Assembly: GCA_021443045.1 (NCBI GenBank)
Contig: JABUUT010000029.1
Span: forward strand, 2,117-12,176
Reading direction: 5' to 3'
Source: Fibrobacteraceae bacterium
GTDB lineage: Bacteria > Fibrobacterota > Fibrobacteria > Fibrobacterales > Fibrobacteraceae
Length of the DNA stretch: 10,060 bases
Shown: in pieces, positions 1 to 5,978 of the stretch
How positions within the stretch are numbered: the stretch's first letter is position 1
How the letters are laid out: the number at the start of each line of letters is the position of its first letter
Made by a program: the position numbers and the translations under genes
Notes under the pieces: generated by a model
Seen by the model: the letters and a program-made list of their open reading frames with translations, nothing else
Told to the model about the DNA's origin: nothing
Database searches by the model: none

Positions 1-84
1 GGCATATACATGCGGCTCGGTAATGTGCAAGCAAGCTTGCCCGCTACACTCGCCTTTTTGTATATTGCACATGAAAATGGGTAA
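1..84 (+). CDS. Possible 3' end of an upstream gene (partial, weak)
   Basis: Frame 1 is open from the left edge to a TAA at 82-84, giving 27 residues that end in LYIAHENG. The stop lies 23 bases before the next start, a spacing that would suit an upstream member of the same operon; in Bat loci a von Willebrand-type (BatA/BatB) gene often precedes batC. I do not recognise the residues as the end of any such protein. The reverse strand is also open over bases 1-72, and the stretch has repeat-like dyads, so it may be non-coding. Treat this as an open frame only. Confidence 0.2.
   Translation, partial: GIYMRLGNVQASLPATLAFLYIAHENG
23..72. repeat. Dyad-rich short element before the BatC-like pair
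   Basis: An 8-base inverted repeat, ATGTGCAA at 23-30 and TTGCACAT at 65-72, brackets a 34-base core. The core starts with the perfect 10-base palindrome GCAAGCTTGC (31-40). A second inverted pair, ATATACA (4-10) and TGTATAT (59-65), interleaves with the first. These matches are seen directly. Whether this is a dispersed repeat, an operator, or chance within a gene end cannot be settled from one copy. Confidence 0.35.
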
Positions 85-96
85 AGGCCTGTTTTT

Positions 97-102
97 AGGA
101 GA
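97..102 (+). promoter_or_regulatory. Ribosome binding site of the TPR gene
   Basis: AGGAGA lies five bases before the ATG at 108, a strong Shine-Dalgarno match that fixes this start. It is one of the two clear SD sequences in the window. Confidence 0.8.
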
Positions 103-107
103 TTTTA

Positions 108-845
108 ATGCGTTTTGCTTTATTTTTATTGCTTGCTTTTGTTGTGACGGTCAATGCCCGTCCTATTAACGACGGAAATAAGTTGTTTGCTGTTGGTGAC
201 TACGAAGGAGCCTTGAAAAAATACATGGAAGCTCGAGAAGCGGAACCGGCAAATCCTTTGTTATTCTATAATATCGGAACATGCCAATATAAACTAGGCA
301 ATTACGAAGAAGCTAAAAAGGAACTGGAAAGTGCCCTCCGTATGCCAGATAAAAAATTATCTTCCAAAGCCGCTTACAATTTGGCCAACACCTACTTTAG
401 AACGGGAGAGAAATCTTCAGAGCCTTCTGCTCGCATAGAGGCATGGCGCCAGTCGGTGGCTTATTTAAAAAAGGCTATTGACATGGACAACCAGTTTGAA
501 AATGCAAAGAAAAATGTGGAAATTGTAAGCCGAAAACTTAAAGAAGAATTGGATAAGCAAAAAGAGAACAAAGACCAAAATCAAGATGAAAACAATGATC
601 AAAAGCAACCTCCCCTAAGTGAACGTGCCAAGGAGTCTTTGGCGAGAGCCCTTCAGCTGAGTAAAGAGGGAAAATATGCCGAAGCCAAGTCTCTCTTGGA
701 ACAAACTATTGCCGAAGACGAAACTGCGGGACAGCTCAATGCTTATGTGCAGCGCATTGATGATGTTATTGAAATAAAGGCAGGCCGCAAACCCAAGGCA
801 AATATTGATGCCAGCAATACCGATAACGATTTGGAGGTCATCTAA
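108..845 (+). CDS. Exported TPR protein, BatC-like (aerotolerance locus)
   Basis: This 245-residue protein has a signal peptide (residues 1-17, likely cut after VNA) and no later membrane segment, so it should act outside the cytoplasmic membrane. Residues 20-130 form about three tetratricopeptide repeats, recognisable from NDGNKLFAVGDYEGALKKY, LLFYNIGTCQYKLGNYEEAK and SKAAYNLANTYFRTGEK. This is the arrangement of BatC proteins, whose TPRs are thought to scaffold Bat complexes. A charged Gln/Asn/Asp/Lys linker (about 145-168) leads to a final helical pair (171-205, SKEGKYAEAKSLLEQ), which is TPR-like. Residues 206-245 are hydrophilic. A strong ribosome binding site supports the ATG. The stop codon shares one base with the next start (TAATG), so the two are probably translationally coupled. 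The BatC assignment is by repeat style and by the neighbour's tail; the Bat role in oxygen tolerance is family-level knowledge and is not established for this protein. Confidence 0.75.
   Translation: MRFALFLLLAFVVTVNARPINDGNKLFAVGDYEGALKKYMEAREAEPANPLLFYNIGTCQYKLGNYEEAKKELESALRMPDKKLSSKAAYNLANTYFRTGEKSSEPSARIEAWRQSVAYLKKAIDMDNQFENAKKNVEIVSRKLKEELDKQKENKDQNQDENNDQKQPPLSERAKESLARALQLSKEGKYAEAKSLLEQTIAEDETAGQLNAYVQRIDDVIEIKAGRKPKANIDASNTDNDLEVI
833..837 (+). promoter_or_regulatory. Ribosome binding site that decides the second BatC-like start
   Basis: GGAGG, inside the end of the upstream gene, lies seven bases before the ATG at 845. The alternative in-frame ATG at 866 has no comparable sequence before it, although it would give a tidier signal peptide. 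The 845 start is therefore preferred. Confidence 0.7.
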
Positions 846-1519
846 TGTTTAGACACAAGTGTTTCATGAGAAATCTTATCCTTGTGCTTGGCCTAATGTC
901 TGTTACGGCCTTTGCGGCTCCAAAATCGGCAAGTGCCTACTACAGTGACGCTGCATTCCAGTATATTCAGAATAGGCTTCCAACGGCTGAAATTACTTGC
1001 AATGAAGGCCTTGGCTATTACCCCAATGACCAAAAACTTCAAATGCTCCTAGACCGCATTCGCGAAGCCAAGGATCAGCAGAAAAACGAAAATAAGAAGA
1101 ACGACCCCCAAAATAATCAAGACAAAAATAAAGAAAACCAGGACCAGAACAACCAAGACGACCAGAATCAGGATAAGGATAACCAGAGTCAGGACAATCA
1201 ACAAAATCAAGACGGTAATTCATCCAGTTCCGGCGAAGGTCAGAATCAAGATCAGACCCAAGATCAGGGCGAACAGTCTTCTGATTCCAATGGGCAGTCC
1301 TCCGATTCTCAAGGGGAAAACGCTCCTGAACCTCAGCCAGAACAGCCTGAAAACTCTAGCGACAGTCAAGGTGAAGAGGAACAAACTCAGGAAGTACCCC
1401 TTGGTCAAATGAGCGCCGAAGAAGCTAGCCAGCTTTTAAAGGACTTTGATGAACAGAATGGGGAGCGAAAACCCTGGAAACCAATTCGAGGCCAGGCTAG
1501 ACCCTTAAAGGATTGGTAA
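845..1519 (+). CDS. Exported Q/N/D-rich protein with BatC-like C-terminal tail
   Basis: This 224-residue protein begins with a signal peptide (hydrophobic core about 11-22, probable cut after AFA at 24, with ASA at 31 as a second possibility). Residues 33-75 form one TPR-like helical pair. A very long low-complexity region (about 78-186) follows, rich in Gln, Asn, Asp, Ser and Glu. The final 37 residues contain MSAEEASQLLKDFDEQN and end in LKDW. BatC proteins characteristically have a Gln/Asn/Lys-rich linker, then a helix of the type 'mskeeAeqlL' and a terminal KDW, so this looks like the distal half of a BatC. It overlaps the TPR gene by one base, suggesting the two proteins work together. 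The linker should be disordered and may span periplasmic distance. No enzyme motif is visible. The BatC relationship is an inference from pattern; the low-complexity middle would make similarity searches unreliable without masking. Confidence 0.7.
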   Translation: MFRHKCFMRNLILVLGLMSVTAFAAPKSASAYYSDAAFQYIQNRLPTAEITCNEGLGYYPNDQKLQMLLDRIREAKDQQKNENKKNDPQNNQDKNKENQDQNNQDDQNQDKDNQSQDNQQNQDGNSSSSGEGQNQDQTQDQGEQSSDSNGQSSDSQGENAPEPQPEQPENSSDSQGEEEQTQEVPLGQMSAEEASQLLKDFDEQNGERKPWKPIRGQARPLKDW

Positions 1520-1554
1520 AAAAAAATTTCATAATTATTCGTGTAAAATTCTTA

Positions 1555-1620
1555 CCCATCAGATTAAGTTAAGATAAATTAGCCTTATTGGTGTAAGGTT
1601 GTTAAAAATACATTGATGGG
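1555..1620. other. Spacer inverted repeat before the lipoprotein operon
   Basis: In the 109-base AT-rich spacer, CCCATCA (1555-1561) is complementary to TGATGGG (1614-1620), and the latter sits just before the weak ribosome binding region of the next gene. Inside it, CCTTA (1583-1587) pairs with TAAGG (1594-1598). The nested pairing could fold the leader of the downstream gene. No Rho-independent terminator is evident after the BatC-like gene, and I could not pick a convincing -35/-10 pair. Confidence 0.3.
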
Positions 1621-1628
1621 GTTAGAAT

Positions 1629-2741
1629 ATGAAAATAAAAATGTATAGCGCATTTGTTTTTGCGCTTTTTTGCCTTATTGCATGTGGTAATGAGGAACCT
1701 TCAAAAAATAAAAACCCGATGATGGGCTTTGATGCTGAAAGTTCATTTTCTAGAAATTTATTATCATCGGCGGCTGCTGCCTTTGAAACAAGTTCCTATT
1801 CCTCGGAAATAAGCCAAGTTCCCATGTCGTTGGATGAAAAATATTCTTTTGCGGTGATTGATAACATGTCTTCGACCATAGATGTTCCTATGTCATCGGA
1901 ATCGTCCCTAGAATATGTCTCGTCATCGGAACATCTGTCATCTTCGGAATATGTAGAATCTTCTGTGCAAGCGAGTGCTGCCGTGAGTCTCGACGCTCAT
2001 GGGTTTGCAACCATGGAAAATGTCTATAAAAGTTTAGATTCAGAAGAAAAAGTGGTTTTTATTATACGCCATTCAGAACGTGAAGACGCTGTAACTCTAG
2101 AAACTGAACTTACTGCAAACGGTATTGAAATGGCTAAAAATCTGGGAGCCTCCCTAAAGTTGAACGGTTCTGAAAATCAAGTGGAGAATGAGCCTTTTTT
2201 TTACGCAACCTCCAATTTTGTACGAACAAATGAGACGGCCAATTATATTTCGGAGGGCCGTGGAGAAAAAAGTGCTCCCAAATTAACTACACTCTATGAC
2301 CTTGCTGGAAACTGGTTTTTAAAAACATCTGCCGATTCCTTGGCTATACATGCCTCCAACCTTGGCTTACGAGGGTCTTCGGTGGAACTGATGTCTCGGT
2401 GGGCCTATGGTGAAGATTACTCCCATATATTTTATGACCTGAATTCTAGAGCGGAGGAATTTGTACAAAACATTGTGGTAAAAAATATGCCAAAATGGAA
2501 TCGGGTGAACATTTTGGTGTCTCACGATATACTTGTAATGCCTTTGGCTGTATTTGGCTCGCAAGGAAAAGTGGCTCTCAAGTATCACGAGGATTATCAT
2601 TGGATAAACTATTTGGCTGGTCTTGCCATTATTCTTGATAGCTCCAATAATGTGTTGCGTTATGTTCCTGTAAAGGGGGCAGACTCCGGCATTATAGACT
2701 ATTTAGCAATATACATGGAATCTGCAGGCCATTCAAGTTAA
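1629..2741 (+). CDS. Lipoprotein with histidine-phosphatase (phosphoglycerate mutase-like) domain
   Basis: This 370-residue protein has a lipoprotein signal ending in the lipobox LIAC (Cys19), so it should be lipid-anchored outside the cytoplasm. Residues 20-125 are a Ser-rich, low-complexity tether with repeats such as SSSEHLSSSEY. Residues about 140-345 form the catalytic domain. IIRHSER holds the expected phosphorylated His148 next to Arg147. SNFVRTNETA supplies the second Arg (199), and VNILVSHD supplies the second active-site His (299). Histidine phosphatases use these residues to transfer phosphate through a phospho-histidine, on substrates ranging from sugar phosphates to phytate and phosphoproteins; the substrate here cannot be told. 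The usual RHG motif is RHS here, a substitution seen in some members. The start has only a weak GGGG upstream. The stop is 30 bases before the next gene and in the same frame, which suggests an operon. Confidence 0.8.
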   Translation: MKIKMYSAFVFALFCLIACGNEEPSKNKNPMMGFDAESSFSRNLLSSAAAAFETSSYSSEISQVPMSLDEKYSFAVIDNMSSTIDVPMSSESSLEYVSSSEHLSSSEYVESSVQASAAVSLDAHGFATMENVYKSLDSEEKVVFIIRHSEREDAVTLETELTANGIEMAKNLGASLKLNGSENQVENEPFFYATSNFVRTNETANYISEGRGEKSAPKLTTLYDLAGNWFLKTSADSLAIHASNLGLRGSSVELMSRWAYGEDYSHIFYDLNSRAEEFVQNIVVKNMPKWNRVNILVSHDILVMPLAVFGSQGKVALKYHEDYHWINYLAGLAIILDSSNNVLRYVPVKGADSGIIDYLAIYMESAGHSS

Positions 2742-2771
2742 GAAATCCTTGTAAATATCTATATTAAAAAT

Positions 2772-3632
2772 GTGAAAAACTTTTTTTTTCTCATTTTTGG
2801 ACTGTCTATTTTTGCTCTTTTGGGAGCGTGTTCTAATTCGTCTTCTTCTGAAAATTCTGATGAAGTCGATAGCACGGTTCTGAGCGGTATTAATGTAGAT
2901 GACGGAATTTGTACAAACTGCGACTCTTTTACCCCATCCAACCCTATTGTATTAAATAATGGTGGTAAAGGTTCTGTGACTACCTATGGGTCTGTTACGA
3001 CTAAAGAGACTAGCCTAGGGGGTGCTTGTAATTATGGACAAACTAATATTCGCTACTATGCGGCTATACATGTGAATGTTTCGTCTGGCGATAATAAAGG
3101 CCCTTGGCAAGGGGGGCTTGCTTGTGGAAGCTGTGCTCGGGTTAAAGCCAAAACTCCTACAGGATACAAAACCACGGTGGTGCGAATTACAGATAAATGC
3201 CCTGATGAAAGTTGCGGCATTGATTTAGGGGGAGCTCCCGCTTATGATATTATGGGAAACTTGGTTGGCCGATACGAAGGGGAGTGGGAATTTATCAGTT
3301 GTGAGGGAATTGCTAGTGTGTATGGTGATTCCACTTCTATTTGGGTTAAAGAAGGTGCAAGCAAATATTGGAGCATCATTCATGTGCGTAACCCACCCGA
3401 TGGGGTGCGACAAATAAAGATGATTCGAATGGAAAACTTTAAAGAGACGGTTCTTCAAATGGACAAAGGAGCCGAAAATTTCTGGAGCGTGCCCGCCGAA
3501 ATTCTGCAAGATGAAGGTGAATACGAATTAGAGGTGGAATATCGTTTAGGAACAAAAAATACCTGGCGTATAAAGCCAGAACTTCTGACAAAAGAAGAAT
3601 CTACACTGTACCTTTATGATTATGGAAAATGA
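2772..3632 (+). CDS. Expansin-like lipoprotein (EXLX family, two-domain)
   Basis: Expansins loosen plant cell walls without hydrolysis, binding cellulose and acting on glucan contacts. This 286-residue protein has a lipobox (LGAC, Cys20) and a short Ser-rich tether. Residues 62-178 match the six-stranded double-psi barrel: VTTYG with Thr71/Tyr72, GACNYG, CGSCARV, and VRITDKCPDESCGIDLGG. Asp141 and Asp151 correspond to the conserved acidic residues of bacterial EXLX1. Residues 185-280 match the second, cellulose-binding beta-sandwich (SKYWSIIHVRN, then ENFWSVPAEI). The cysteines at 86, 118, 121, 143 and 148 suggest disulphides. GTG at 2772 is the only usable start: no ATG lies in frame between it and the previous gene's stop, and it alone gives a proper lipoprotein signal. 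It overlaps an ATG-TGA pair. The gene overlaps the next one by four bases. It probably acts at the outer cell surface in fibre degradation. Confidence 0.87.
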   Translation: MKNFFFLIFGLSIFALLGACSNSSSSENSDEVDSTVLSGINVDDGICTNCDSFTPSNPIVLNNGGKGSVTTYGSVTTKETSLGGACNYGQTNIRYYAAIHVNVSSGDNKGPWQGGLACGSCARVKAKTPTGYKTTVVRITDKCPDESCGIDLGGAPAYDIMGNLVGRYEGEWEFISCEGIASVYGDSTSIWVKEGASKYWSIIHVRNPPDGVRQIKMIRMENFKETVLQMDKGAENFWSVPAEILQDEGEYELEVEYRLGTKNTWRIKPELLTKEESTLYLYDYGK

Positions 3633-5566
3633 ATATGCAAACCATTAGAAATATTGCGATTCTTGCTCATGTGGATGCCGGAAAAACAACCCTCTCGGAA
3701 CGCATTCTTTTTACTACTGGAGAAGTGCGTCGCCCAGGTAAAGTGGAAGAAGGTTTAGCCACCATGGATTACATGCCCGAAGAAAAAGAACGGGGCATTA
3801 CCATAGAAAGCGGCGTGGCCCATTTCGAATGGAAAAATGTTTGGTTCAATTTTATTGATACTCCGGGCCACATTGATTTTGGAGCCGAAGTGGATATGGC
3901 TTTGTCGGCAGTGGAAGGTGCTGTGTTGGTGGTTAGTGCGGCCAGTGGTGTTGAAACCCAGACGGTGACGGCTTTTAAAAAATTGCAGGAACGGGGAATA
4001 CGCACCCTTATTTTTATTAATAAACTAGATAATACGGATTATTCCCTGGACGAAACCCTTATAAACATAGAAGAAATTTTAGGCGTGCGCCCTGTGCTTA
4101 TGACGGTTCCTGAATATAAAAAAGGCAAATTGGAATCGGTGCTGGATGTGTTGAGTAAAAGTCGTTTGACCCACGATGAAAATGATGAAGAAACTGTGGA
4201 GCCGTTAGGCGACTCTAGTGGAATAGATAAGCTGTATAAAGAAGCTGTCGATTTTGCAGCCCATTTTGATGACGATGTGCTTTCTTTGGCTATGGATAAT
4301 AAACCGGTGCCTCCCAGAATACTTTTACAGGGCCTAAAAAAATTGGCTGAAAGTGATGAATACGCTTTGTGCTACGCTGGCTCGGCTATGGAGGGTTTTG
4401 GGGTGCGTAGCCTAATTACGGCTCTCTCCTTTTTTTTACCGCCAACCCCTGATTTTTCTGCAAGGAAAATACCTGCTTTAGGACAAATTATTCGATTGCG
4501 TCATTTTAGAGGGGTGGGGGAAATTTCCCTGTTTCGCAGTCATGTTAATCTAGATAGAAAAAAATGGCCGGCAGGTTTTGAATTTTCTAGGCTTAAAGCC
4601 AACCTACTTGTTCCTGTAACGGAAATACGCTCTGGGGACATTTATGCCATGGCGGCTCCCTTGAATATGGAACTTGGGCAGGTTATTTTAACAGATGGCT
4701 CCGTGTTTCAGGCTGAAAATGGTGCTGAGGATATTTCTTCACAGTATAAGCCTTTGCTGCAAACCCGAGTGGAATGTATTTCATCGGAAGATTTTAACCA
4801 TGTGAAACAGAGCCTTTCTGTTCTTAGCCGTATGGACCCTTCTTTTAAGGTGGTTTACAACGAAGAGGGCGGCTATTGGCATTTGCTTACGGTAGGCGAG
4901 GTGCAACTGGAGGTTCTTTTGGCTCGCCTAAAGCGTGAGTTTGATTGTAGTGTGCGGGCCGGCTCTCCAGAAGTGCAGTGGCAGGAGCGACTCGGAAAAA
5001 AATTGAACGCTGTAGAAAATAGTTTTCAAGCTGGCCCACATAAAATTTCAATTTGTCTTTCTGCAGAGCCATTGGAAAGTGAAGCTCACGACATCCGACT
5101 TTCTGCGGAATTCCTGGAAAATGCACCCCGGGAAATTTTGGCGGGAGTGCGCTCCGCCCTTTTGGAATCTACCGAGGTGGGGGTGCTTGGAAAGGGTCCC
5201 CTGGTGGGTGTTCGCTTTGAGGTGATTTCTTTCGAGTGGACAGCTGATGTGATTCCCCAGATGATCAAGAAGGCTTGTGCCGATGCAGTTACAAAACTCA
5301 TCAAGCCTGCTGACGTTTACCTCTTGGAACCTTATATGGAACTTTCCCTGGAGTGCCCCGTGACATTTGCAGGCCTCGTTACCGATGACATTCAGGCCCG
5401 TGGCGGCAAAGTAAAAGAAATTGGCGGCGACGGCCGCACTCATTTTTTAAAGGCGGAAATTCCCCTGCGAAAAATTTTCGGATACGCCACCGGCGTGCGC
5501 AGCATAAGCAAAGGCACCGCCGTGTATAGCCTCAAGTTGCTTGATTATCGAAAGTTCGTTGGTTAA
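3629..5566 (+). CDS. EF-G/TetM-like translational GTPase
   Basis: This 645-residue protein is a ribosome-binding GTPase of the EF-G superfamily. The G domain has AHVDAGKT (13-20), RGIT (55-58), DTPGH (77-81), NKLD (131-134) and YAGSA (249-253). About 120 residues between the last two indicate a retained EF-G-type G' region. Domain II is about 280-360, III 370-445, IV 446-565 and V 566-645. Switch I (ATMDYMPEEKERGITI) and domain V (FGYATGVRSISKGTAVYS) are EF-G-like. Domain IV lacks EF-G's GGRGQYG-type motif and instead has HKISICLSAEPLE, recalling TetM/TetO. Overall length is close to TetM (about 640) and below EF-G (about 700). It ends straight after domain V, without TetM's extra C-terminal helix. 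It is probably a second, non-housekeeping factor; tetracycline protection is possible but unproven. The ATG at 3629 overlaps the expansin stop; a second ATG lies at 3635. Confidence 0.83.
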   Translation: MNMQTIRNIAILAHVDAGKTTLSERILFTTGEVRRPGKVEEGLATMDYMPEEKERGITIESGVAHFEWKNVWFNFIDTPGHIDFGAEVDMALSAVEGAVLVVSAASGVETQTVTAFKKLQERGIRTLIFINKLDNTDYSLDETLINIEEILGVRPVLMTVPEYKKGKLESVLDVLSKSRLTHDENDEETVEPLGDSSGIDKLYKEAVDFAAHFDDDVLSLAMDNKPVPPRILLQGLKKLAESDEYALCYAGSAMEGFGVRSLITALSFFLPPTPDFSARKIPALGQIIRLRHFRGVGEISLFRSHVNLDRKKWPAGFEFSRLKANLLVPVTEIRSGDIYAMAAPLNMELGQVILTDGSVFQAENGAEDISSQYKPLLQTRVECISSEDFNHVKQSLSVLSRMDPSFKVVYNEEGGYWHLLTVGEVQLEVLLARLKREFDCSVRAGSPEVQWQERLGKKLNAVENSFQAGPHKISICLSAEPLESEAHDIRLSAEFLENAPREILAGVRSALLESTEVGVLGKGPLVGVRFEVISFEWTADVIPQMIKKACADAVTKLIKPADVYLLEPYMELSLECPVTFAGLVTDDIQARGGKVKEIGGDGRTHFLKAEIPLRKIFGYATGVRSISKGTAVYSLKLLDYRKFVG

Positions 5567-5978
5567 AACAGTTCTTCCACAAGAAGTTTTTTCTGGATTC
5601 CTCACTGCGTTCGGAATGACATAATTGGTATTTGTTGAAAAATTGTCATTCTATATTAAAAGTGTGACTGTTTGGCCTTGTCACCTCTCATTTAGCACAC
5701 TAGAATATTTTTACGCTTTGCACAACAATTCTTTGCACTAGTTCAACAAGCCTGAAATTATTTTATTTGGCGAAATTAATTCTTTTCGAGTGTATATAAA
5801 TCCATAAATATAGATAAATGAATTGAATTTTCAAACAATTTATTTTGTAAAAAAAAAAGATTACATACAAAGTATATCTTGTTGAAATTTTCTTTATTAT
5901 CTTTGCTTGTCAAATGTAAATTCGGAACTTTGGTTGTTCGAGTTTTAGACAAATTATTTTATTCATTAAGTTGCAATT
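5567..5978. other. 412-base AT-rich intergenic region and leader of the subtilase gene
   Basis: No gene is supported here. Immediately after the GTPase stop, TTCTT/AAGAA (5572-5585) forms a weak 5-base stem followed by T6, a poor terminator candidate. Next comes the palindromic repeat described separately. GTGAC (5664-5668) and GTCAC (5680-5684) form a small dyad, and CTTTGCAC occurs twice (5716-5723 and 5731-5738). From about 5755 the sequence is strongly AT-rich with TATA-like runs (TATAAA 5795-5800), suitable for a promoter. No -35/-10 pair with normal spacing stood out, and there is no clear ribosome binding site before the ATG at 5979. Confidence 0.6.
5594..5651. repeat. Palindromic intergenic repeat-like element
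   Basis: ATTCC (5597-5601) and GGAAT (5613-5617) form a stem around an 11-base loop. The right arm, GAATGACA (5614-5621), has a perfect 8-base inverted partner, TGTCATTC (5644-5651). The core reads like the 'ATTCC...GGAATGACA' intergenic palindromes that I recall as dispersed in many copies in various bacterial genomes. Only one copy is in this window, so its repetitive nature is inferred. As RNA it could form alternative hairpins downstream of the GTPase gene. Confidence 0.5.

Noticed and set aside
1..72. Reverse-strand open frame starting with ATG at 72 and running off the left edge
   Set aside because: It is only 24 codons, has no ribosome binding site, and overlaps the dyad element. The forward frame is equally open, so neither is firm.
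866..1519. Alternative start of the second BatC-like protein at ATG 866
   Set aside because: It gives a cleaner signal peptide, but GGAGG is correctly spaced for the ATG at 845 and nothing comparable precedes 866.
5048..5443. Reverse-strand frame of 131 residues inside the GTPase
   Set aside because: It is a shadow of the domain IV/V coding sequence with no recognisable features.
5572..5592. Rho-independent terminator after the GTPase gene
   Set aside because: There is a T6 run, but the stem is only five A/T-rich pairs and too weak to call.
5760..5978. Specific -35/-10 promoter for the subtilase
   Set aside because: Several TATA-like and TTG-like hexamers exist in the AT-rich leader, but none pair at 16-18 bases convincingly.
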